Source of the DNA: Roseiarcus sp963816065
GTDB taxonomy: Bacteria; Pseudomonadota; Alphaproteobacteria; Rhizobiales; Beijerinckiaceae
Direction: 5' to 3'
Assembly (NCBI GenBank): GCA_963816065.1
Contig: CAWFJG010000029.1
Coordinates: 372,001 to 436,000, forward strand
Length of the DNA: 64,000 bases
Both the position numbers and the translations under genes were made by a program. The notes beneath the pieces were generated by a model. The model did not search any database, was not told the DNA's origin, and saw only the letters and a program-made list of their open reading frames with translations. Shown in pieces: positions 33,973 through 43,156 of this stretch. Every line of letters starts with the position of its first letter. Position 1 is the first letter of the stretch.

Positions 33973-35139
33973 ATGCCGTTCGAGAAAGTGGTCGAGTTGA
34001 GTCATCTTCGCTACCGCTGGACCGGTTCGACGGCGATCGACGGGAACTGGCGCTTCGTGGAATTGAGCAATCGTCGTGGGCAATTGTTTGTGCGCGTCGA
34101 CGCACAGCCGTGGACCTTCTACTTGGCGTCGGGCGATGCGGCGCCGATTTCGGTCGTCCAGGAGGTCCTCGGGCGCCAGTCCACCACAGCCCGGCTGATT
34201 TAGGAGAAGATCGATAGCACCGTATCGCTCCGGCGTGCGCCGAAGCACGGCAATCCGTATGGCCGCTTTCCGGAGGACACCGAGGTCGGAGTCCTCGGAC
34301 TCTATAGCGACATGGACGAGATGGACTTCACCGCGCTGAGCGACGGCCTCGGCTTGCGGATCCTAGACGAGGGATTTATCGAGATCTACAGCGGATTCCC
34401 GGAGACGCTCCAGGACGAGTGGGGGCACAACTGGATACGCCTGTCGACGGCGACCGAATACCGGCCATGGGCCATTTACTTGAAAACTGTGCAGCCCGCG
34501 TTGACACTCCCAGGGCCGGATCTTATCCTGGCAGCGGCCAAGACGGCGAAGTTGCCCGACGTCAAGCCCCTTCCTGTGCAAATGCTGTTGACTGCCGAGA
34601 AGCTCAAAGTCATCAGCTTACTGGATCGGAAGACCTTCGATTTGCAGAAGAAGGTGATGAAGAACAACAGCGCCAGGGAAGTGGCGATCCTCCTCGGACT
34701 GCAGGATATCGGCTGGGAATGGCTTCATCTTGTGGCGTTTAGCCTCGGCGGCCACCTGGGCGATGCGCAGATCCCGCAGAACCTTATCCTCGGCACCGAG
34801 GCCGCCAACTCGGCTATGATGCTGATCGAGCAATTTGTGAAGGAAGAGGTCGAATCCGGGCGTTACGAATTGGTACACGTCGTCGTGTCCCGATTGTGCC
34901 CCGTCCCGACTTGCTGCTGGTTCGCTTCCAAGATCCAATACACGATCAAGCTCACCGTCGGCGGCCTCATCTCGCCAAAATATGTTCGAGAAGAGTTCGA
35001 CCCCCTTCAACGCGACGCCCCGGCGTTTGTCATCAAGCAGATGCGAGAGCAAATTAAGGGCTTTCGCAGCGGACGACCGCCAATCCCGGTGTCGGACACC
35101 ATGCGCAAGCCCACGGGGCCGCGAGGCCGGCGGCTGTAG
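33973..35139 (+). pseudogene. Possible His-Me-finger nuclease-like protein, interrupted by an in-frame TAG
   Basis: The ATG at 33973 (ribosome site GGGAGAGTGAA) opens a frame of 389 codons interrupted only by TAG at 34201-34203. Reading continues in the same frame (EKIDSTVSLRRAPKHGNPYG) to TAG at 35139. The N-terminal part is beta-rich (ELSHLRYRWTGSTAIDGNWR). The C-terminal part has GWEWLHLVAFSLGGHLGD, PQNLILGTEAANSAMMLIEQ and a Cys-rich strand. The H...N...N...E order recalls DNA/RNA non-specific (His-Me finger) endonucleases found as toxins; I infer this by eye and no family is certain. A CAG-to-TAG change is the simplest cause of the interruption. The two halves could also be read as separate ORFs starting at 33973 and 34312. 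Confidence 0.55.
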
Positions 35140-35153
35140 TTCGGCCACGAGGC

Positions 35154-35445
35154 TTAAAGAGCCGATCCGACGACGCCATGGAGTTCGACCTCGTCCGCGC
35201 CTGCCGATCTCGAGCCGCGAGCGCGGAGAGGTTCCCGCCTCGCGCGCTCTTTTCGATCCAAGCGTACGGGAAGGTGTCCCAGAGATTTGACTGTCGCCTG
35301 CGGGCTGAAATTGAGCGGCAGCGCGTTGTTGCGGCCGGCTTCCGCCCACCACAACTCCCCCATCTGCTTGAGCTTTTCCGGTATCGCCTTGGCGAGGTGA
35401 TTGCCTTGGCTGAAGTCTTCGTGGAGGTTGCTCGGCGGTTTTCGG
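35154..35445 (-). pseudogene. Arylsulfatase C-terminal fragment
   Basis: The minus strand reads NLHEDFSQGNHLAKAIPEKL, KQMGELWWAEAGRNNALPLN and FSPQATVKSL, the typical C-terminal stretch of arylsulfatases (E-D-F-S-Q-A-N-D-L-A, L-W-W-A-E-A, N-N-V-L-P-L). It then degenerates into Arg-rich sequence before a TAA at 35154. The catalytic N-terminal domain with the Cys/Ser-x-P-x-R motif is absent, so this is a remnant. Confidence 0.6.
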
Positions 35446-35478
35446 GCCTGCGGCGATCGCCTATTACGGCCGCGGGCG

Positions 35479-35577
35479 GTGCTGAGATGGCTTGAAGCCG
35501 ACGGCTTGGTCGAAGTGTCCTACCGTCGCGTCTGCATCCTCGCCCCCGACGCGCTGAGGGGGATGCCGGAGGCGTGA
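35479..35577 (+). pseudogene. Winged-helix regulator C-terminal fragment
   Basis: VLRWLEADGLVEVSYRRVCI then LAPDALRGMPEA and a stop. This looks like the end of a Crp/Fnr-type or similar winged-helix DNA-binding domain (recognition helix followed by the wing). Nothing upstream in frame supports a complete gene. It sits back to back with the arylsulfatase fragment. Confidence 0.4.
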
Positions 35578-35697
35578 AAATGACCGCTGCCGGGCACGGC
35601 GTTCATTAGCCGATTTTACCATAAGGTGAAGCATTTGTTTTGAGCACATCACAATTGGCGCTATGTTCGTTCTCAAGACCCGATCAGGAGAGCCCGC

Positions 35698-36213
35698 ATG
35701 TCCGATGTCGCCGCCGCCCCCTCCCCGCTTCCCCTCCGCCGTGACCGCACGCCCCTGGCGCGGCAGGCGGCGCGAGCCAAAAAGGTCGAGCGGGACCGGC
35801 GGATCCTTGCCCTGCTCAATCGCGGTGTTTCGGTCGCCGAGATCGCCGAACGGGAAAGCGTTTCGCTCAATCATATGCGCAATCAGGTGCGGACGATCCT
35901 GCTCAGGCGCCTGCCGCCTCCGCCCGCCGAATATCTGGCGCTGCAGGTCTGCCGCCTCAACGAAGCGCTTCTATTATCCTATAACCAAATGTATAACCCT
36001 AAGTCGGGAGCCGACTTCAAGGCTATTGACCATGTGGTCAAGATCGTGCGCGAGCTCGACCGCTATCACGGCTTCGCTGCTCCCAGGCGAGGCCCTGAGC
36101 CCGCCCCGCGCCCCGCGGCCATGACCGTCTCGGCTCCGCTGGCGCTCGCCGCGCCAGACGCCGAACGAATTGATGAATTGCAAATGGCGCCGCAACCCGC
36201 TGAAAAGGTTTGA
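35698..36213 (+). CDS. HTH-domain hypothetical protein
   Basis: A 171-residue protein. Residues about 25-65 (AKKVERDRRILALLNRGVSV, AEIAERESVSLNHMRNQVRT) form a helix-turn-helix like sigma-70 region 4 or phage terminase small subunits. The C-terminal domain EYLALQVCRLNEALLLSYNQ / DFKAIDHVVKIVRELDRYHG recurs in uncharacterised Hyphomicrobiales proteins. The start follows AGGAGAGCCCGC. The gene is intact and ends before a strong hairpin. Function unknown; DNA binding is likely. Confidence 0.75.
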   Translation: MSDVAAAPSPLPLRRDRTPLARQAARAKKVERDRRILALLNRGVSVAEIAERESVSLNHMRNQVRTILLRRLPPPPAEYLALQVCRLNEALLLSYNQMYNPKSGADFKAIDHVVKIVRELDRYHGFAAPRRGPEPAPRPAAMTVSAPLALAAPDAERIDELQMAPQPAEKV

Positions 36214-36226
36214 TTTCGGACTCTAA

Positions 36227-36256
36227 AACGGCGCCCCCCCGGTCGGGGGGGCCGTT
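36227..36256 (+). terminator. GC-rich hairpin after the HTH gene
   Basis: AACGGC (36227-36232) pairs with GCCGTT (36251-36256) around a C-run/G-run inner stem with a GGTC loop. There is no long T-run, so termination efficiency is uncertain. Confidence 0.5.
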
Positions 36257-36404
36257 CGGCGTCGGGAGGCGAGCGGTCCGGCGCTCCAAGGCGGAGCTTC
36301 CCGGGCTGAGCGCTTCGCCGGATCTCCGCGCCGCCATCGCTCAGGCGCCGCCATCCCTCAGGGATCGCCTTCCCTGCGGGTTCCACGCAAGAGCCCGAGA
36401 CCGC

Positions 36405-38093
36405 CTACCGCGCCGCCGCTCGCCTGACGATCGCCTTTGCGTCGACACCCGTTAGCGCGCCATAGTTGTGGGCGCCCGGCGTCTCGAGCCGCGAGCGGCA
36501 GAAGGCCTCCGCGATCGGCGAGCCGGCGCGCACGAGCGAGGCCGCCTGAAGCCCGGTCGCTAGCCGGTCGCAAAGGTCGCGGGCGCAGGCCTCAAAAGCG
36601 TCGAGGTCACGGAGATCCTGCTTGAGGCGCGCGACATGAGCGTCGAGCGCGGCGCTCCCGCCCTTGGCCCGGCCGACCTCGTCGAAATAGGCGCCGAGCG
36701 TTTGCGGCGAGCGCGACACGGCCCGGGCGATGTCGAGGCATTGGACGTTGCCGCTGCCCTCCCAGATCGCGTTGATCGGCGCCTCGCGATAGAGGCGCGG
36801 CATCGGAGAATCCTCCATCACCCCCGAGCCGCCGATGCATTCCATCGCTTCGACCGCGTGGCCCGAAACGCGCTTGCAGATCCAGTATTTGCCGATCGCC
36901 GTGCCGAGCCGGACGAGCGCGTCCTCGTGCGCGTCGCCCCGATGATCGAGCGCGCGGGCGATCCGCATCGTCAGCGCCAGCGCCGCCTCGGCCTCGATCG
37001 CCAGATCGGCGAGCACGGCGGCCATGATCGGCTTGTCCATGAGGAGGGCCCCGAACGCCTTGCGCTGCTGGCAATGGTCGATGGCCTGGGCGACCGCCAT
37101 CCGCATGCCGGCCGCGGAGCCGATCATGCAGTCGAACCGGGTCGTCGCCACCATCTCGAGGATGGTCGCGATACCGCGGCCCTCCTCGCCGACCATCCAG
37201 CCGATCGCGCCGCGCAGCTCCGTCTCGCTCGAGGCGTTGGAGACGTTGCCCATCTTGCGCTTCAGCCGAACGATCTGCAGCGGGTTCTTGGTTCCGTCCG
37301 GGCGCCAGCGCGGCACCAGGAAGCAGGAGAGCCCGGTCGGCGCCTGGGCGAGCACGAGAAACGCGTCGCACATCGGGGCCGAGACGAAGTACTTGTGACC
37401 GACGAGATCGTACAGGCGCCCAGGCCCGTGCGGCCCGATCGGAAAGGCGGTTGTCGTGTTGGCGCGAACATCCGAGCCGCCCTGCTTCTCCGTCATCGCC
37501 ATGCCGATGGTCAGGCCCTGCTTCTCGGCGACCGGGACGTTGCGCGGGTCGTAGACGCGCGCGGCGATCTTGGGCAACCACTCGCGCGCAAGGTCGGGCT
37601 GATGCTTCAGACAGGGTGTCGCGGCGAAGGTCATCGTGATCGGGCAGCCGTGCCCGGCCTCGACCTGGCTCTGCATGTAGAAGCCCGCGGCCCGGGCGAC
37701 ATGGGCGCCCTCGCCCGGGTCGGTCCACGGCGAGGAATGAAGGCCCTCCTCGATCGCCGACCGCATCAGCTCATGATAGGCGGGGTGGAAGCGGACGAGA
37801 TCGACGCGGCGGCCGTAGCGGTCGTGGGTGTCGAGCTCGGGCGGGTTCCTGTTGGCGAGCGCGCCGCGCTCGAGGCTTTCCGCCGACCCGAGGCGGCCCC
37901 CGAACGCGGCAAGTCTCTTGGCCGCCCACTCGGCCCCCTCGCGGCGCACCGCATCCGTCAACACGGCGTCGGAATCGAAAAGATTGTAATCGGCGAGTTC
38001 AACCGGCTGGTTGGTCACTTCGTGAGTGACGGCCCCGTAGGGGTCGAAAGGGGCGCGAGCGGCGTTGGCTCGGTCGGGAAGGCGGTCGGTCAT
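36405..38093 (-). CDS. Acyl-CoA dehydrogenase, AidB/isovaleryl-type
   Basis: A 562-residue FAD enzyme of the AidB branch, longer than ordinary acyl-CoA dehydrogenases (about 380) because of the N-terminal and C-terminal extensions. Landmarks: PYGAVTHEVTNQPVELADYN at the start, GLTIGMAMTEKQGGSDVRAN (FAD site), RLKRKMGNVSNASSETELRG, and ECIGGSGVMEDSPMPRLYRE. AidB binds DNA and protects against alkylation in E. coli. The start MTDRLPDRAN at 38093 is preferred over the frame start at 38141. It is divergent from the NlpC/P60 gene. Confidence 0.9.
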   Translation of the reverse strand: MTDRLPDRANAARAPFDPYGAVTHEVTNQPVELADYNLFDSDAVLTDAVRREGAEWAAKRLAAFGGRLGSAESLERGALANRNPPELDTHDRYGRRVDLVRFHPAYHELMRSAIEEGLHSSPWTDPGEGAHVARAAGFYMQSQVEAGHGCPITMTFAATPCLKHQPDLAREWLPKIAARVYDPRNVPVAEKQGLTIGMAMTEKQGGSDVRANTTTAFPIGPHGPGRLYDLVGHKYFVSAPMCDAFLVLAQAPTGLSCFLVPRWRPDGTKNPLQIVRLKRKMGNVSNASSETELRGAIGWMVGEEGRGIATILEMVATTRFDCMIGSAAGMRMAVAQAIDHCQQRKAFGALLMDKPIMAAVLADLAIEAEAALALTMRIARALDHRGDAHEDALVRLGTAIGKYWICKRVSGHAVEAMECIGGSGVMEDSPMPRLYREAPINAIWEGSGNVQCLDIARAVSRSPQTLGAYFDEVGRAKGGSAALDAHVARLKQDLRDLDAFEACARDLCDRLATGLQAASLVRAGSPIAEAFCRSRLETPGAHNYGALTGVDAKAIVRRAAAR

Positions 38094-38187
38094 GTCAGCG
38101 TTCCTCACTACGGCATAGAGCCTAACTTTTCCCTGCCGCAACGGAAAGTCCGACGACGGCCGTCACGAATCCTGCTAGTCCGCAACG

Positions 38188-39057
38188 ATGTCCGTCGAAA
38201 TCGACCGCCGCGTGACCCCCGTTCGCCCCGACCTCGCCGCCGCGGAACTCAAGAGCCTCGTCGAGGCGCCGCGCTTCGTCGAGGGCCGGCCGATGCAGGT
38301 GACGGAGGCCAGCGCGCCCTTGAGGCGGGCGCCTACAACCGAATCCCTGCTCGAGACCGAGGCTTTGTTCGGCGAATGGGTCACGGTCTATGATGAGAGC
38401 GAGGGCTGGGGCTGGGTCCAGCTCGAGCGCGATCGCTACGTCGGCTACCTGCCGCTCATCGCGCTTGGCCCTCGGACCCTACCGACCCACCGGGTGGCGG
38501 CGCTGCGCGCCCACGTGTATCCCGGCCCATCGATCAAGCTCGCGCCGCGCATGGCGGTGTCGCTGGGCGCGCGGACAACCATCGTTCGGCGGCACGACGA
38601 CTTCGCCGTCACCGCCGACGGCCTCTACCTTTGGGCGCGGCGTCTGGCCGAGGCCGGATCGCACGAGGCCGACTTCGTCGCGGTCTCCGAGCGCTTCCTG
38701 CACACGCCCTATCTCTGGGGCGGCAGGACGTCCGAAGGGATCGACTGCTCGGGACTCGTTCAGGCGGGGCTGACGGCGGCCGGCGTCGCCGCGCCGCGCG
38801 ACAGCGACCAGCAGGAGGCCGCGCTCGGCGAGCCTGTCGCGCTGGGGGGAGCGCTCACACGCGGCGATCTCGTGTTCTGGAAGGGGCACGTCGGGGTCAT
38901 GCGCGACGCCGGCACGCTGCTGCACGCCAACGGCTGGCACATGGCGGTGGTCAGCGAACCCCTTGCCGAGGCGCGCGCCCGCATCGCCGCAAGCGGAGGA
39001 GGGAATGTCACGAGCGTGAGAAGGCTGGACCAGGCGAGCGCGCCTGTCTCCCCGTAG
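38188..39057 (+). CDS. NlpC/P60 family peptidoglycan hydrolase
   Basis: A 289-residue protein. Two SH3-like segments (GEWVTVYDESEGWGWVQLER; LRAHVYPGPSIKLAPRMAV) precede an NlpC/P60 domain with catalytic Cys in GGRTSEGIDCSGLVQAGL, His in GDLVFWKGHVGVMRDAG and a third polar residue near LLHANGWHMAVV. It cleaves peptide stems of the cell wall. No signal peptide is visible, which is usual for this alphaproteobacterial subgroup. ATG at 38188; the family's usual length is about 280. Confidence 0.92.
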   Translation: MSVEIDRRVTPVRPDLAAAELKSLVEAPRFVEGRPMQVTEASAPLRRAPTTESLLETEALFGEWVTVYDESEGWGWVQLERDRYVGYLPLIALGPRTLPTHRVAALRAHVYPGPSIKLAPRMAVSLGARTTIVRRHDDFAVTADGLYLWARRLAEAGSHEADFVAVSERFLHTPYLWGGRTSEGIDCSGLVQAGLTAAGVAAPRDSDQQEAALGEPVALGGALTRGDLVFWKGHVGVMRDAGTLLHANGWHMAVVSEPLAEARARIAASGGGNVTSVRRLDQASAPVSP

Positions 39058-39081
39058 TCGGGACGAAAAGGCGCAGCCGCC

Positions 39082-39312
39082 TTACTTCTTGCCGATGCCC
39101 AGGTTGGCGAAGCGGCTGTTGAACTTCGACAGGCGTCCACCCCGGTCGAGGAGTTGCTGGGAGCCGCCGGTCCAGGCCGGATGGGTGTTCGGGTCGATGT
39201 CGAGGTTCAGGGTCGCGCCCTCCTCGCCATACGTCGAACGGGTCGTGAACTCGACGCCGTTGGTCATGACGACCTTGATCATGTGGTAGTTCGGGTGGAT
39301 GTCGGGCTTCAT
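39082..39312 (-). CDS. rpmE: 50S ribosomal protein L31
   Basis: A 76-residue L31: MKPDIHPNYHMIKVVMTNGV then GEEGATLNLDIDPNTHPAWT and GGRLSKFNSRFANLGIGKK. This is the non-zinc (C-minus) form, as the usual four Cys of C-plus L31 are absent. The ATG at 39312 gives the family start; two further codons upstream (GTG ACG) are also open. A perfect hairpin lies about 26 bases upstream. Confidence 0.96.
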   Translation of the reverse strand: MKPDIHPNYHMIKVVMTNGVEFTTRSTYGEEGATLNLDIDPNTHPAWTGGSQQLLDRGGRLSKFNSRFANLGIGKK

Positions 39313-39337
39313 CGTCACGTCTCTGGCGCAAGAACGT

Positions 39338-39369
39338 AAAGAGCCGTCCGGGGGCGCCGGCGGCTCTTT
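39338..39369. terminator. Perfect hairpin upstream of rpmE
   Basis: AAAGAGCCG (39338-39346) and CGGCTCTTT (39361-39369), 9 bp with a GC-rich loop. A-run and T-run flanks make it a good bidirectional terminator or a leader attenuator of rpmE. Confidence 0.6.
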
Positions 39370-39683
39370 GGCTGGAGAGTGCTATACGCCGCCGAGCTGG
39401 GCGACGCAAGAGCCGCGCTATCGCCAAAACAAGTTGCCCGACCGAAACAGCCTCCGCCCGGCGAACTCGCCGTCGCCGCCGAACCCGCCCAGGCGGCCGC
39501 CGATCGCTTACATCCCCAATGGCGGGGCCGATTTCGGCGGAGATTCGTGCGGTGGCCAACGCCGTGGGCGCCGGTGACGACGGCTCCTGCTATGAACAGT
39601 GGAACGCAGCCGGCGACCGGCTCAGCGGCGAAGCCGACGTCGCGCTCGCAAAGAGCCACGTCGCCAGCGCGCGCGGCCGCTAG
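39368..39683 (+). pseudogene. Small proline-rich (lipoprotein-like) gene, truncated and frameshifted
   Basis: After a lipobox-like SLAGEC the frame reads YTPPSWATQEPRYRQNKLPD and PPIAYIPNGGADFGG. With one base dropped near 39540 it continues EIRAVANAVGAGDDGSCYEQ, WNAAGDRLSGEADVALAKS to TAG at 39681-39683. Codon bias is coding throughout. The N-terminal signal region is missing or disrupted. The left end of the IS630 element begins exactly at the stop codon. Confidence 0.45.
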
Positions 39684-40707
39684 AGCGGTTTCCGATCAAT
39701 CCGTATCGTATCCGCAGGCCTTGAAGTAGTTCCCGCATTCGCCGGGTTTGAAGATTTCGGCGCAGGCGTCGAGTGCGTTCAAGAGGCCTGTGACGGTTCG
39801 CTCGGCGATTTTGCGCAGGAAGGCCTTGAGCTTGGAGTAGGCTTTTTCGATGGGATTCATGTCGGGGCTGTAGGGCGGCAGATATAGCAACTCGGCTCCG
39901 GCGGCTTTGATGAGTTGCTCGACCCTTGGCCCCTTGTGGCTCGACAGATTGTCCATGACGACGACGTCGCCTTGCGAGAGCGTGGGAACGAGGCATTTCT
40001 CCACCCAGTCCTCGAACGTGGCCGCGTTCATCGGCCGGTCGTAGGCCTTTTGCGCCACGAGACCGGAAAGGCGCAGGCCGGCGACGAGCGTGATGGTCTT
40101 GTAATGGCCATGCGGAATGCCGACGCGCAGTCGTCGCCCGCGCCGGCATCGTCCGCCCTTGCGCGCCAGATTGGTGGAAGCCCCCGTTTCGTCGATGAAC
40201 ACGAGCTTCCTCGGATCGAGATCGAGTTGCGCCCCAAACCACTCCTGGCGCCGCTTCAAGACGTCGGGGCGCTGCTGTTCCTCGGCATGCGCGGTTTTTT
40301 TTGAATGTGATCTCGTGCCGATCGAAGAAGCGCCAGATCACCGACAAAGAAAAACGCTCGCCGCAGTTGGCGATCAGCCGCTCCTGGATTTCCAACAACG
40401 TGATGTCCGGCTGACGACCAATGAGACCGAGCAGATAGTCGCCATGCGCCTCAATGCGGTCCGAGCGTCGATCCCCGCCCGTCGGAGCCGGGGAAATCTC
40501 GCCGGTGGCCTGGAAGCGCCAAACCCAACGGATGGCGCTGGCGATGCTGACCCCGAAACGCTTGGCCGCCGCGTTGCGCGACAGGCCGCCGACCACAACA
40601 GCCTCCACGACACGTATGCGAAGATCTTCGGATAGCGCCATCCCCGCCGCCTCCTCAACGCGGCAGAGCCCATGAATCATGAACAGCCCTGATTCGGGAA
40701 TCCCCCG
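39684..40707 (-). mobile_element. IS630-family insertion sequence
   Basis: Left end GAGCGGTTTCCGATCAATC and right end (complement) GGGGGATTCCCGAATCAGGG form imperfect inverted repeats around GG-TTCC-GA-TCA. The element carries one transposase split by an A8 run. Its ends are echoed by the 53-base remnant at 15948-16000. Boundaries are approximate to within a few bases. Confidence 0.65.
39696..40641 (-). CDS. IS630 family transposase (frame change at an A8 run)
   Basis: The N-terminal half (MALSEDLRIRVVEAVVVGGL, AAAKRFGVSIASAIRWVWRF) is an HTH of the IS630 type. The C-terminal half has the DDE core LVFIDETGASTNLARKGGR, VVVMDNLSSHKG and PPYSPDMNPIEKAYSKLKA. The halves are in different frames, joined at TTC followed by eight A (around 40301-40308): loss of one A gives FKKTAHAEEQQRPDVLKRR and a single protein of about 314 residues. 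Either slippage at the A-run makes the fusion in vivo, as happens in some IS, or one A is a sequencing insertion. Confidence 0.85.
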
Positions 40708-40816
40708 CGATTTATTTCGCTGGGAAACCGCGGGGTATCGGCGTTACCCGGACAGGCATGGGTCATACAAGCTCGACCGGGCCGCTTGATATGATTCAAC
40801 TCTCAAAATCGATGAA

Positions 40817-41715
40817 CTAGATGACCAAGCGGCGCGGATCGGCGAAGAGGGCCTCGTAGCGCGTCAGGAATAGCGCCGCCTCGACACCGGTCACGATTCG
40901 GTGGTCCCAGGACAGGCTGAGCGGAACCATCGGGACAGGCGACCAGACGCCGTTCTCCCAGATCGGAGTGGTTTCGGCGCGGCTCAGACCCATGATCGCG
41001 ACTTCCGGCGGATTTACGAGCGGCGTGAATCCCCCACCGCGAATGCCGCCCAGATTGGAGATAGACATCGACGCGCCGCCAAGGTCGTCCGGTCGTAACT
41101 TGCGGTCTCGCGCGCGCTCCGCCAGGTCCGCGATCTCGGCGGCGATGCGCCAGACGCCCTTGCGGTCGGCGTCGCGGATCGCCGGCACGACGAGGCCATT
41201 TCGGGCGTCCACCGCCACCCCGACATGAACGTAATGCTTAATGATGAGAAGTTCTCGCCGTCGATGCTCAGCGACGCGTTGAAGCGCGGGAATTCAATGA
41301 GACAGCACGCCAGCGCTTTCACGTGGAAAGCGAGCGCGGTGAGTTTCACGCCGCGCGCGGCCGCCTCTTCCTTGAGGCTCGCGCGGAACGCTTCGATGCG
41401 CTGCATGTCGGCGCGGCCGTGATTGGTCACCTGCGGGATAACGGCCTGCGCGGCGGACAGATTGGCGGCGGCGACCTGCGCTATTCGCGGCATCGGCTCA
41501 CTGGTTACTGGGCCCCATCGCGCGTGATCGACGTCCCAGAAGCGAAGGTGATCTTGCCGGATCGGCGCTGCGGTCGGCTGCGCCGCATGTCGATCGAGGT
41601 CTTCCCTCGTCAGCGTGTCGCGGCCGGCGGCCTTTGCCACCGCCGTCAGATCGACCCCGGTGCGACGCGCTTCAGCCCGCACGGCGGGGCTCGCAGTAAC
41701 GCTTAAGGCCGACAT
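40817..41715 (-). CDS. Lipoyl-less dihydrolipoamide acyltransferase (E2) of a 2-oxoacid dehydrogenase (one frameshift)
   Basis: It starts MSALSVTASPAVRAEARRTG, a peripheral-subunit-binding domain, without a lipoyl domain. The catalytic domain follows (PMPRIAQVAAANLSAAQAVI, QVTNHGRADMQRIEAFRASL). One missing base near 41250 changes frame; the rest runs HYVHVGVAVDARNGLVVPAI to GGASMSISNLGGIRGGGFTP and LSLSWDHRIVTGVEAALFL. The catalytic H-x-x-x-D-G motif reads HRIVTG: the His is present but the Asp is Thr. The ATG shares one base with the aldehyde dehydrogenase stop. It is the last gene of the operon; the lipoyl domain is supplied by the separate 43157-44149 product. Confidence 0.8.
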
Positions 41716-43142
41716 CACCAACTCGCCGAGATGTATTGAGTCTCCATGAACTCGAACATGCCCTCGTGTCCGCCCTCGCGGCCAAGGCCTGACTGCTTCA
41801 TGCCGCCGAACGGCGCAGCCGGATCGGACACGAGGCCGCGGTTGAGCCCGACCATCCCGAAGTCCAGCCGTTCGCTGACCCGCATCCCGCGGTTCATGTC
41901 ACGCGTGAAAACGTAAGCGACGAGGCCATATTCCGTGTCGTTGGCGCGCGCGATCGCTTCCTCCTGGTCTCGGAAAGTCTGAATCGCCGCCACGGGGCCG
42001 AAGATTTCCTCCCGCACGCAGGTGTCGTCGGGGGGCAATTTCGTCAGAACCGTCGGCGGATAGAAGAACCCTTTGCGGTTGGGGATCGCACCGCCGAGCC
42101 GCAACTCCGCGCCTTTGGCGACCGCGTCTTCAACGAGCGCCGCCATCTTGTCGCGGGTTTCGGCGTTGACAAGCGGGCCGACATCCACGCCCAGCTCGAG
42201 CCCGTCGCCCATCTTGAGGGCGGCCATCCTCTCCGTTAGCCGACCCGTGAACTCCTCGGCCACGCTCTCTTGCACATAGAACCGGTTGGCCGCCGTGCAG
42301 GCCTCGCCCATATTGCGCATCTTGGCGACCATCGACCCTTCCACCGCGGTCTCGATGTCGGCGTCCTCGAAGACGAGCACTGGCGCATTGCCGCCGAGCT
42401 CCATCGCCGGAGTCACGACGCAATCGGCGGCCGAACGCAACAATCTGCGACCCACCTCGGTGGAACCGGTGAAGCTGATGACCCGCACGCGGGGATCATG
42501 CAGCAGATGGTCAACCAGCGGGCCGGATTTCCTCGACGGCAGCACGTTGACGACGCCCTTCGGCACGCCCGCCTGTTCGAACAGCGGCATCAACTCCAGC
42601 ATCGTCAGCGGCGTCGCGGAAGCGGGCTTGATGATGACGAGACAGCCGGCGGCCAGTGCGGGCGCGATCTTGCGCGTGCCCATGGCGACGGGGAAGTTCC
42701 AGGGCGTCACGAGCGCCGCAATGCCGGCCGGCTTGTGCTGGACGACGATCCGTGCGCCGGAGGCGGGGGCACGGACGACGAGCCCATCCACGCGCACCGC
42801 TTCTTCCGCAAACCAGCGGAAGAACTCGGCCGCGTAGGTTGCCTCGCCTATCGCGTCGGTTCGGGCTTTGCCGTTCTCGAGCGTGATGAGGCGGGCGATG
42901 TGGGGCAGCTGCGCCGTCATCAGTTCGAAGATCTTACGCAGCGTCTCCGAGCGCTGGCGCGGCGGCCGGCCCGCCCAATCCGCAAAGGCGGCCTGCGCGG
43001 CGTCGAGCGCGGCGTCGGCGTCGGCGATCTCGGCCGAGGCGACGGAAGCGAGCGCCTCCTCGGTCGTGGGGTTGACGACGTCGAAGCGCTCCTTCGCGGC
43101 GCCTTCGCGCCAGCGGCCATCGATATAAATTTCGGTATACAT
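41715..43142 (-). CDS. NAD(P)-dependent aldehyde dehydrogenase, succinate-semialdehyde type
   Basis: An intact 475-residue ALDH beginning MYTEIYIDGRWREGAAKERF. It has the cofactor site TPWNFPVAMGTRKIAPALAA, the general base Glu in TPAMELGGNAPVLVFED, the catalytic Cys in NMGEACTAANRFYVQ, and the C-terminal GLNRGLVSDPAAPFGGMKQS with Arg/Ser residues typical of GabD/SSADH-like enzymes. It oxidises an aldehyde intermediate of the operon's unknown pathway to an acid. The start at 43142 lies 14 bases after the lipoyl gene stop; the longer frame to 43250 overlaps that gene and is rejected. Confidence 0.92.
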   Translation of the reverse strand: MYTEIYIDGRWREGAAKERFDVVNPTTEEALASVASAEIADADAALDAAQAAFADWAGRPPRQRSETLRKIFELMTAQLPHIARLITLENGKARTDAIGEATYAAEFFRWFAEEAVRVDGLVVRAPASGARIVVQHKPAGIAALVTPWNFPVAMGTRKIAPALAAGCLVIIKPASATPLTMLELMPLFEQAGVPKGVVNVLPSRKSGPLVDHLLHDPRVRVISFTGSTEVGRRLLRSAADCVVTPAMELGGNAPVLVFEDADIETAVEGSMVAKMRNMGEACTAANRFYVQESVAEEFTGRLTERMAALKMGDGLELGVDVGPLVNAETRDKMAALVEDAVAKGAELRLGGAIPNRKGFFYPPTVLTKLPPDDTCVREEIFGPVAAIQTFRDQEEAIARANDTEYGLVAYVFTRDMNRGMRVSERLDFGMVGLNRGLVSDPAAPFGGMKQSGLGREGGHEGMFEFMETQYISASW

Positions 43143-43156
43143 CGCTGTCTCCAGGT

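Noticed and set aside
35178..35495. Plus-strand ORF of 105 codons
   Set aside because: The minus strand of the same segment carries the arylsulfatase fragment; the plus-strand frame has no family resemblance.
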